DNA from: Elusimicrobia bacterium RIFCSPLOWO2_01_FULL_60_11
GTDB lineage: Bacteria > Elusimicrobiota > Elusimicrobia > 2-02-FULL-39-32
NCBI GenBank assembly: GCA_001800085.1
Contig: MGUS01000044.1
Coordinates: forward strand, 1-5,762
Length of the DNA stretch: 5,762 bases
Direction of reading: 5' to 3'
Part shown: piece by piece, positions 1 through 5,557 of the stretch
Numbering within the stretch: position 1 is the stretch's first letter
Layout of the letters: the number at the start of each line of letters is the position of its first letter
Position numbers and translations under genes: made by a program
The notes under the pieces: model-generated
The model's database searches: none
The model's input: the letters and a program-made list of their open reading frames with translations, nothing else
Told to the model about the DNA's origin: nothing

Positions 1-2994
1 AACGCCCAGCAGTTCCTGGTCAACGGCGTTCCTTTATCGGGGGGCGGGAGCCAGTGGGTGAACGGCGCCAATGGAACGATCTCCTATTCCGGCGGCAATG
101 TCGGCATCAAGATGGATCTTGCGATAGGGGATCCTAATAGTACCGAAGGGCCTTTCCCGAATTATTTCCTCGATGGGCTGATCCTTGCCCCGCGTTTTAT
201 ATCTGGGACATACCGCAGCATCCCAAATTTCAAACTTATTAACAATGGTGTCGCTTTGGTTCAGCAAATAGATACCCAAGGTTTTGAACAATCAGCCAGG
301 ATAGATGCTTTTAATTATACGACAGGCGCGGGTAATAGGTTGGATTTGAATCCAAGCAGGGGCCCCGTATACATTGGGGGACATCTCAAGCTGCAAACCA
401 GTCAAATCGCAGGCACCTATTATGCAAGCATCTCAGCGATGGAGTATCCATCGGGCACCCCCCATGCCTGGGACCTGATTTTAAATAATGATAACTACAG
501 CGGCAACGTCGGCATCGGGACGACGAGCCCCGCGCAAAAATTGGACGTGGCGGGAACCGTCAATGCGCAAAACTACCTGCTCAACGGCCAGCCCTTTACG
601 GGCGGAGGCAGCTCAAGCGGCATTTGGACAGGTCTTGTGCAGTCGACCTCTTCGGGAAATTCTTATTTTACGGGCGGCAACGTCGGAATTGGAACGGTGA
701 ATCCGAGCGGAAAGCTGGATATCCAAGGTCGTGTGGTCATTGGGCAGGGGCGCTCACTTGTGTCTTTTCCTCCTCCGCTGACCGTTTCCGGCAATGCCGT
801 CAACGAATCTGGCACATTGCTTCCTGAGGTCATGGATCTGATGGGGAACCGCGAAGACGGGGCAATCAGAATTAGATTTGTAGATGGTTATAACACTATA
901 AATCACCCGAGCTCCGGGCTTATTTCCTCAGCCTTGACCGTCATTGGATCAACATTTCGTTTTCAAGGGAGCCAGTCTGAGCCATTTACAATCAACTCTT
1001 TAGGCATTGGCGTCAATATGACTAACCCTACCGTCGCATTGGAAATGAGAAATGATTCTGTTGAGATGAGTTTAGGGCATGTCAACACTGACAATCGGGG
1101 ATACGCTAGGATGGGTCTAAATCATCAGTTTACTCAATACATCACAAATAATGCTTACTCAAGCGGATCAAGCTCTTCCAATGATTTTTGGAAGTATGTA
1201 AATCCCAATGGTCCCTACGGCAACCTAGCCACTCGTTTTGTCAATAGTGGAGGTATCTTTGAATTTGCCACTGCAAACAGCGGCGTGGACCCTATTGCAT
1301 GGAATCCAAGATTGATGATCACAAATAATGGCAATGTCGGTATCGGCACCACGAACCCCGTCCAAAAATTGGACGTCGCCGGAACGGTCAACGCCCAGGC
1401 TTTTACTATCAACGGCCAGCCGCTGAACATGAGTGGGGGAAGCGCCGCGAGCGCTTCGGATGGCGTCTTTTCAGGATTAGTGCAGTCCACGGCTGTGGGA
1501 AACTCCTATTTCACGGGCGGCAGAGTCGGCATCGGGACGACGAATCCCACACAAAAAATGGACGTAGCGGGGACCGTCAATGCTCAAAACTACCTGCTCA
1601 ACGGCCAGCCCTTCTCCGGAGGAAGCAGCTCCAGCCAATGGACCACCTCCGGGTCGAACATCTATTACAATGCCGGCAACGTCGGCATCGGAACGAATAT
1701 TCCGCGTCAAGCCCTGGATATTAAAGGATTGAATCCAACGATTTCCCTCTTCGACACTTCGGATGACGCATCTGCCCCGAGGAGTGTTTCACTCTCTGTT
1801 TATGGCCTTTTTTTTACAAACAGGTTGACGGACCCGATTGAACATTTATGGCATTCAGGGATTTACCAGCGGAATGGTACCCTGAATATTGATGCGGCGC
1901 AATTGGATTTGAGATTTCATACGCATTTTGCGGACGATGCGATGGTTATAAACCCGGTTGGCAGAGTGGGCATCGGGACGACAGCGCCGAGATCCAGGTT
2001 GTCCGTTTTGGACGTGGATAAGCCATTCACCAACAACGACGCGAACCTCTCCGTCATGACTGGGGACTCGCAGGCGGTCGACAAGGGCGGGTCCATGGAT
2101 TTAGGAGGGAATGCCGACGTACCGGTGGGGTTTGCCAGATTGGTCGGCAGAAAAGAAAATGCGACCGCAAACAACAGGGACGGTTACTTCGCCGTAAACA
2201 CCTTCCTCAATGGAGCGGGGTATAACGAGCGCTTGAGGATTTCAGCAAACGGCAACGTCGGCATCGGGACAACGAGTCCGAATCAGAAGCTGGACGTGGC
2301 GGGTACGGTGAACGCCCAGGCCTTCACCGTCAACGGCCAACCGCTGAACATGAGCGGGGGAAACGCCGCGAACGCTTTGAATGGCGTCTTTTCAGGATTG
2401 GTTCAATCCACGGCCGCGGGAAGTTCCTATTTCACCGGCGGCAACGTCGGTATCGGGACGACGAACCCAAATCAGAAGCTGGACGTGGCCGGAACCATCA
2501 ATGCCCAAAGTTATCTGCTCAACGGCCAGCCTTTCGGCGGGATCACCTCTGAATCAGACCCCACGGTCCCGGCCGCGGCGAAGAGTTTGGACCAGCCGGT
2601 CAATACGAATTCCTCTCCGTCCTTCCAAGGACTTACCGTCAACCCCAACGGCGAGTTCAATGTCAACACGATCGCCAAACTCAACTACGGCTTGAAGATG
2701 ACGGGCAACTACGGAATAAGCTTCGCCGGCAACGGCTCCAGCCCGGATGCCATCTGGGTCACGGCCCCCGCCTATGCGGCGGCTCCCAACCGGCTCACGC
2801 TCAGGGGGCTCAACGGCGTGCGCATCGTCAGCGACACGTTCCAGAACCTCATGACGGTGACCAATGCGGGCGACGCCGCAATCGTCACCCAGGGTAAGGG
2901 TGTGATTCTCAGGGCAACAGACGGGTCGAACTGCTTCCGGGTCACCGTTAACAATACCGGAGCATTGAGCACCGCTTCCGTGGCATGTCCATGA
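1..2994 (+). CDS. Giant repetitive fibre-like surface protein, 5' end outside the window
   Basis: The reading frame is open from base 1 and ends at TGA 2992-2994, giving 997 visible residues. The GTG at 58 is only an internal valine: upstream codons already encode a repeat tail (NAQQFLVNGVPL), so the true start lies before the window. The protein alternates short units of the form GNVGIGTTxPxQKLDVAG, often followed by TVNAQ..LLNGQPF, with Gly/Ser-rich linkers and longer unrelated inserts. Such units are typical of phage tail-fibre-like and bacterial surface proteins predicted to form beta-rich, often trimeric, fibres. After the last unit come an ESDPTVP motif (2551-2571), a KSLDQ...SPSFQGLTV linker, and a C-terminal cap ending in ...SVACP. 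The only two cysteines in the visible protein are residues 978 and 996 of this fragment. I see no peptidase S74 chaperone ending and no membrane anchor. Role: probably an exported structural or adhesive fibre; binding target unknown. Family assignment is firm, function is inference. Confidence 0.85.
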   Translation, partial: NAQQFLVNGVPLSGGGSQWVNGANGTISYSGGNVGIKMDLAIGDPNSTEGPFPNYFLDGLILAPRFISGTYRSIPNFKLINNGVALVQQIDTQGFEQSARIDAFNYTTGAGNRLDLNPSRGPVYIGGHLKLQTSQIAGTYYASISAMEYPSGTPHAWDLILNNDNYSGNVGIGTTSPAQKLDVAGTVNAQNYLLNGQPFTGGGSSSGIWTGLVQSTSSGNSYFTGGNVGIGTVNPSGKLDIQGRVVIGQGRSLVSFPPPLTVSGNAVNESGTLLPEVMDLMGNREDGAIRIRFVDGYNTINHPSSGLISSALTVIGSTFRFQGSQSEPFTINSLGIGVNMTNPTVALEMRNDSVEMSLGHVNTDNRGYARMGLNHQFTQYITNNAYSSGSSSSNDFWKYVNPNGPYGNLATRFVNSGGIFEFATANSGVDPIAWNPRLMITNNGNVGIGTTNPVQKLDVAGTVNAQAFTINGQPLNMSGGSAASASDGVFSGLVQSTAVGNSYFTGGRVGIGTTNPTQKMDVAGTVNAQNYLLNGQPFSGGSSSSQWTTSGSNIYYNAGNVGIGTNIPRQALDIKGLNPTISLFDTSDDASAPRSVSLSVYGLFFTNRLTDPIEHLWHSGIYQRNGTLNIDAAQLDLRFHTHFADDAMVINPVGRVGIGTTAPRSRLSVLDVDKPFTNNDANLSVMTGDSQAVDKGGSMDLGGNADVPVGFARLVGRKENATANNRDGYFAVNTFLNGAGYNERLRISANGNVGIGTTSPNQKLDVAGTVNAQAFTVNGQPLNMSGGNAANALNGVFSGLVQSTAAGSSYFTGGNVGIGTTNPNQKLDVAGTINAQSYLLNGQPFGGITSESDPTVPAAAKSLDQPVNTNSSPSFQGLTVNPNGEFNVNTIAKLNYGLKMTGNYGISFAGNGSSPDAIWVTAPAYAAAPNRLTLRGLNGVRIVSDTFQNLMTVTNAGDAAIVTQGKGVILRATDGSNCFRVTVNNTGALSTASVACP
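502..729 (+). repeat. Half-cassette: full unit, GLVQST linker, short unit
   Basis: This copy has the order full unit (NYLLNGQPF-type tail), TGGGSSSG linker, GLVQSTSSGNSYFTGG, then a short unit ending KLDIQG, after which the long insert begins. It resembles the two 285-base cassettes downstream, but its first unit carries the NYLLNGQPF tail that those cassettes have in their second unit, and it lacks the NMSGG linker. It therefore looks like a recombined or independently assembled version. Confidence 0.75.
1330..1614 (+). repeat. Repeat cassette copy A (two units plus linker)
   Basis: Order: full unit with AFTINGQPL tail, NMSGGSAASASDGVFS linker, GLVQSTAVGNSYFTGG, second full unit with NYLLNGQPF tail. 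It aligns without gaps over 285 bases with 2251-2535. By hand alignment about 54 bases differ (about 81% identity) and about 14 of 95 residues differ; most differing codons are silent. The longest shared stretch I saw is 19 bases, across the GVFSG codons. Confidence 0.85.
2251..2535 (+). repeat. Repeat cassette copy B (two units plus linker)
   Basis: Gap-free counterpart of 1330-1614: full unit with AFTVNGQPL tail, NMSGGNAANALNGVFS linker, GLVQSTAAGSSYFTGG, second full unit with SYLLNGQPF tail. It is the last repeat block before the C-terminal region with ESDPTVP and the cysteine-containing cap. Confidence 0.85.
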
Positions 2995-3001
2995 TCTCCT
3001 C

Positions 3002-4063
3002 ATGAAAAAATCCGCAGTCCTTTTTCTTTCGGCTTCCTTCAGTCTGCTCCTGCTCGCATTGGCGGCGCCGGCGGGAGCAGGCCAGGGGGTGCGCCTGGAT
3101 CCTTCCCGGACTGAACTGGGCGGGTTCGGTTCTTCATCTTCCGGCGGCAACTTCAGATTCCAGTCGGGTTATCTCCACGCGCTGTCAAAACAGCAATTTA
3201 AATCCATTTCCAATCCGACGGGCTCTTCCATGGCGTCCGATTCCGACGTCACTCCGCCGGCCGTGGCCGTCTCCACGCCCGCGGACAGCAACAAGGGAAT
3301 CGCCAGAAAATTGGTGCTTGCGGACGAAGGCGGCACCCTGGCCGATTCCGGAAAGAATGCAGTCACCATACCGCCTCTCGCGATGTCCGTCAGCACTGAG
3401 ATCTCGGTCACCAGGATCGAATTGCCGGATCCCATCGCCGAGGAACTGAAAGAAAGCGGTCGTGAGGAGCTCAATATCAAAGCCGTTTCCCCCCAATTGG
3501 AATTCGGGCCCGAAGGGACTCAATTCGACAGGCCGGTCACCATCACCATCGGCTACGACCCTCTTCTTTTGGGGAGCCGCTCGGAAAGTGATTTAAAGAT
3601 TACTTACTGGAATCCCATAAGCATGAAGTGGGAGCTTCTCGCTTCCAGCGTGGATGCCGCGAACAAGACGGTCAGCGCCCAGGTGATTCATTTCTCGCTT
3701 TATCAGGTCCATGCCGTGCAAATGCTTGCGGCAGCTGCGGCAGCCGTCATATATGACGACAGATTCAACCTGGGCGAGGTTTACTCCTTCCCGAACCCGG
3801 CCAGAGGAAAAGATCCGACCCTCCATCTGGAGTGCGGCCTGGCTGATTCCATCGAGATCAGGATTCACGACATCGCGAGAGAGCTGGTGCACGCATCGCG
3901 GATGTCCGGCGCCGAGTGGCGCGTCGTGAACGGCAAATACGCTTATGAATATCTGTGGAATGTGTCGGGAATCGCGAGCGGGGTTTATATCTACACTATC
4001 CGCGCCAAAAAAACCGGAAGCCCCGATATCAACGTGAGAAAGAAGCTGGCGGTGGTCAAATGA
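3002..4063 (+). CDS. Secreted protein with ZU5-like domain and C-terminal FlgD/T9SS-like sorting domain
   Basis: 353 residues. The start is supported by a clear signal peptide (MKK, then a hydrophobic run to about residue 22, likely cleavage after AGA near 27). Residues 38-60 hold a Gly/Ser-rich stretch ending FRFQSGYL. Residues about 105-236 resemble a ZU5 domain: VTIPPLAMSVSTEISVTRI, then LEFGPEGTQFDRPVTITIGYD, then ITYWNPISMKWELL and VSAQVIHFSLYQV. After an Ala-rich linker (about 241-250), residues 259-353 match the FlgD Ig-like/type IX sorting-domain pattern: SFPNPARG, IEIRIHDIARELV, YLWNVSGIASGVYIYTIRA, and a basic end KKLAVVK. Known: such C-terminal domains direct export through PorV-type systems in Bacteroidota. 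Inference: an exported or surface-attached protein, perhaps a partner of the upstream fibre. It lies 7 bases after the fibre stop and overlaps the next gene by 4 bases, so co-translation is likely. No Shine-Dalgarno sequence is visible. The domain calls are by pattern and not tested against a profile. Confidence 0.82.
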   Translation: MKKSAVLFLSASFSLLLLALAAPAGAGQGVRLDPSRTELGGFGSSSSGGNFRFQSGYLHALSKQQFKSISNPTGSSMASDSDVTPPAVAVSTPADSNKGIARKLVLADEGGTLADSGKNAVTIPPLAMSVSTEISVTRIELPDPIAEELKESGREELNIKAVSPQLEFGPEGTQFDRPVTITIGYDPLLLGSRSESDLKITYWNPISMKWELLASSVDAANKTVSAQVIHFSLYQVHAVQMLAAAAAAVIYDDRFNLGEVYSFPNPARGKDPTLHLECGLADSIEIRIHDIARELVHASRMSGAEWRVVNGKYAYEYLWNVSGIASGVYIYTIRAKKTGSPDINVRKKLAVVK

Positions 4064-5001
4064 TCGGCAAACGCACACTCTTGTTCGCTGCTTCCGTCCT
4101 GTTTTTCATCTCCCACATGGCCTATGCCTCCAGCGGGGCTTCCTTCCTCAAGCTCGGGGTGGGGGCGAGGGCTTCGGGGCTTGGATCGGCCTATACCGCC
4201 GTGGCAAATGATGTCACCAGCCTCTACTGGAACCCCTCAGGGCTTTCCCGAATGAAAAGGAAAGAACTTTCCGCCATGCATACCCAGCTCTTCTCGGACA
4301 CCCGATATGACTTCGTGGGATATGCCCATCCCACAGGCCGAGGGACTTTCGGCTTTGGGGCCGCTTACTTGACGCAGGGCGCTATCGAAGGCAGGTCGGA
4401 AGACCGTTCTCAGGCGTCGGATTTTATCGCCAGCGATCTTGCCCTGACGGCAGGTTTTGGCAAGAGCGTGACATCGCGCATGAGTTTAGGCGGGAACGTC
4501 AAAATGATCCAATCCCGGATTTCAGAGTTTTCCGCCACCGGTTTTGCTTTGGATCTTGGGGGCATATGGAAAGCAAGCTCAAAGGCGCGTGTCGGGCTGT
4601 CGCTGCTGAACCTGGGGACGAAGATGAACTTCGCGGATGAAGCCTATGACCTTCCGTTAACCTTGTCAGGCGGCGCGGCATACCACTTCTTCGATACCAT
4701 GCTGGTTTCCGCCGACTTAAAGCACCACCCCTATGATTCCAGGACTTCATTCGGCATAGGGACTGAGTTCTCCCTCATTTCCATGTTTTCGTTGAGAGCC
4801 GGATATCTCGCGTCCTCGGCGCGCTCCGCCGCCGCCCAGGGTTCCGCGGCCAAGACGGAGGACTTGTCCAAAATGGCGGGATTGGGTTTTGGGATGGGCT
4901 TGAAAATCCGTCCCGGCATCGCCATAGATTACTCGTTCACTCCGGCCGGAGATCTGGGCAATTATCAAACGATTTCGCTATCCATGAAATTCGGGAAGTA
5001 A
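4060..5001 (+). CDS. PorV/PorQ-family outer-membrane beta-barrel protein
   Basis: 313 residues. I chose ATG 4060 over the in-frame upstream start at 3955: it forms an ATGA overlap with the preceding stop and begins a signal peptide (MIGKR, hydrophobic core, AYA cleavage after about residue 23), whereas the extension would be a charged out-of-frame copy of the previous gene. The mature protein starts with the family hallmark: GASFLKLGVGARASGLGSAYTAVANDVTSLYWNPSGLS (residues 26-63), the usual G(A/V)GARA..GSA.TAVA.D....YWNP.GL pattern of PorV/PorQ (UPF0164). The rest alternates beta-strand-like segments with Gly/aromatic residues and ends SLSMKFGK, like an outer-membrane barrel closing strand. 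Family length is about 300-350, so it appears complete. Known: PorV shuttles type IX substrates at the outer membrane. Inference: it may serve the sorting-domain protein encoded just upstream. Its last 65 bases are shared with the opposite-strand aag gene. Confidence 0.88.
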   Translation: MIGKRTLLFAASVLFFISHMAYASSGASFLKLGVGARASGLGSAYTAVANDVTSLYWNPSGLSRMKRKELSAMHTQLFSDTRYDFVGYAHPTGRGTFGFGAAYLTQGAIEGRSEDRSQASDFIASDLALTAGFGKSVTSRMSLGGNVKMIQSRISEFSATGFALDLGGIWKASSKARVGLSLLNLGTKMNFADEAYDLPLTLSGGAAYHFFDTMLVSADLKHHPYDSRTSFGIGTEFSLISMFSLRAGYLASSARSAAAQGSAAKTEDLSKMAGLGFGMGLKIRPGIAIDYSFTPAGDLGNYQTISLSMKFGK

Positions 5002-5557
5002 CGGACGCCGTAGATACATACGCGGAATTGGCGTCAAAAAACCTCCACAACTTCTTGGCCCAAGCCCCGGCATAATCCACCCCGATCCGCGGCGCGCGGC
5101 TGACGCGCATTTTTTTTGACGGTCTGACCGCAGGCCCTTCGATCCAGATCTTCCCCCCGCATAGATCCTCGCCGTTCAACTTCCGGTCAATGCCCAGAGC
5201 CCTGCAGAGAAGCCCAGGTCCCCATGTTTTGTCCTTGATTCCTTTGACGGGTTCAATGGCGCGGATCAGTACCGCGTGGGGAACGCCTTCCTTTTCCGTC
5301 ACAACATTCAGGCAATACCAGAATCCGTAGATGAAATAGACATACACCCGCCCCGGTGGGCCGAACATCACATCGTTGCGCTTCGTCCTCCCCCGTGCAG
5401 AATGAGCCGCCAAGTCCTGCGGACCCATGTAGGCCTCCGTTTCCACGATCCTCCCGACGAGTCGCTTTCCTTCTAACTTCCGCACCAGGTGCATGCCCAA
5501 AAGCTCTCGGGCCACCTTGAGCGTGTTCCGGTTATAGAAATTTCTGGGGAGTTTCAA
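4937..5557 (-). CDS. aag: DNA-3-methyladenine glycosylase (Aag/MPG family)
   Basis: 206 residues; starts at TTG (5557-5555), ends at TGA (4939-4937). The TTG is chosen because it overlaps the upstream stop as TTGA and because the next Met (residue 22) would remove the conserved FYNRNTLKVARELLG helix. The enzyme removes alkylated purines such as 3-methyladenine, and often hypoxanthine, from DNA as the first step of base excision repair. Family motifs are intact: VETEAYMGPQDLAAHSARG (catalytic Glu41, intercalating Tyr43, His52 by analogy with human E125, Y127, H136), RNDVMFGPPGRVYVYFIYG, YCLNVV (Asn84), AVLIRAIEP (Arg99), WGPGLLCRALGI and PRIGVDYAGAWA. The family normally ends soon after a WRFY...VS motif; here WRFFDANSAYVS is at 171-182 and about 24 extra residues follow, encoded partly on the reverse strand of the PorV-like gene. 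Product identity is very secure; the tail is probably without function. Confidence 0.95.
   Translation of the reverse strand: MKLPRNFYNRNTLKVARELLGMHLVRKLEGKRLVGRIVETEAYMGPQDLAAHSARGRTKRNDVMFGPPGRVYVYFIYGFWYCLNVVTEKEGVPHAVLIRAIEPVKGIKDKTWGPGLLCRALGIDRKLNGEDLCGGKIWIEGPAVRPSKKMRVSRAPRIGVDYAGAWAKKLWRFFDANSAYVSTASVTSRISWIAKSFDNCPDLRPE
5094..5117 (+). terminator. Possible intrinsic terminator of the + strand cluster
   Basis: GCGCG at 5094-5098 pairs with CGCGC at 5104-5108 around a 5-base loop, followed by one A and eight T (5110-5117). It lies about 93 bases after the PorV-like stop, on the + strand and inside the antisense of aag. The stem is short (5 bp) but all G/C. On the minus strand the same bases encode SKKMRVSR of Aag, so the T run also reflects two Lys codons. 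Plausible but not certain. Confidence 0.45.

Larger units (their letters stand above)
1..2535 (+). repeat. Array of GNVGIGTT-type coding units
   Basis: In-frame units begin (first Gly of GxVGIG) at 502, 676, 1330, 1519, 1675, 1960, 2251 and 2440. Two degenerate copies lie at 94 (GNVGIKMDLAIGD) and 1000 (LGIGVNMTNPTVALEM), and the tail of one more unit is at 1-36. Full units are 32 residues (96 bases) and include the NAQxxxxNGQP tail: 502-597, 1330-1425, 1519-1614, 2251-2346 and 2440-2535. Units at 676, 1675 and 1960 keep only the 18-residue front half and run straight into an insert. Another motif, GLVQST..G.SYFTGG, precedes a unit at 631-678, 1474-1521 and 2395-2442. Units differ mostly by silent changes, so they are protein repeats and not recent DNA copies. 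Confidence 0.9.

Noticed and set aside
1808..1815. Run of eight T in the fibre gene as a phase-variation switch
   Set aside because: A single homopolymer in the middle of an intact frame, far from the start or a promoter; no second sign of switching.
502..2535. Regularly spaced repeats that could suggest a CRISPR array
   Set aside because: Units are in frame, protein-coding, differ mainly at silent positions, and have spacings from tens to hundreds of bases.
1..2994. Prophage tail-fibre gene
   Set aside because: The repeat type occurs in phage fibres, but the neighbours are a secreted protein and an outer-membrane barrel, with no phage structural, lysis or chaperone gene in view; the upstream side is unseen, so this is not excluded.
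2554..3150. Minus-strand open frame of 198 codons across the fibre/ZU5 gene junction
   Set aside because: It is rich in Arg/Glu/Gly/Asp, has no recognisable motif, and is antisense to two well-supported genes.
3955..4059. Longer form of the PorV-like gene starting at 3955
   Set aside because: The 35 extra residues are an out-of-frame reading of the preceding gene and would bury the signal peptide; ATG 4060 has the ATGA overlap and begins the signal peptide directly.
3593..4078. Minus-strand open frame of 161 codons opposite the ZU5/FlgD-like gene
   Set aside because: No family motif; the opposite strand carries a clear signal peptide protein with recognisable domains.
4940..4951. Perfect 12-base palindrome CTCCGGCCGGAG
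   Set aside because: It has no loop and sits within codons of the PorV-like gene and the aag tail; expected by chance in GC-rich coding sequence, no paired copy seen.
5004..5035. GACGCC/GGCGTC inverted repeat just after the PorV-like stop
   Set aside because: Six-base arms with a 20-base loop, followed by A and not T on the + strand, so not an intrinsic terminator in that direction; on the minus strand the T run comes before the stem and it lies within aag.
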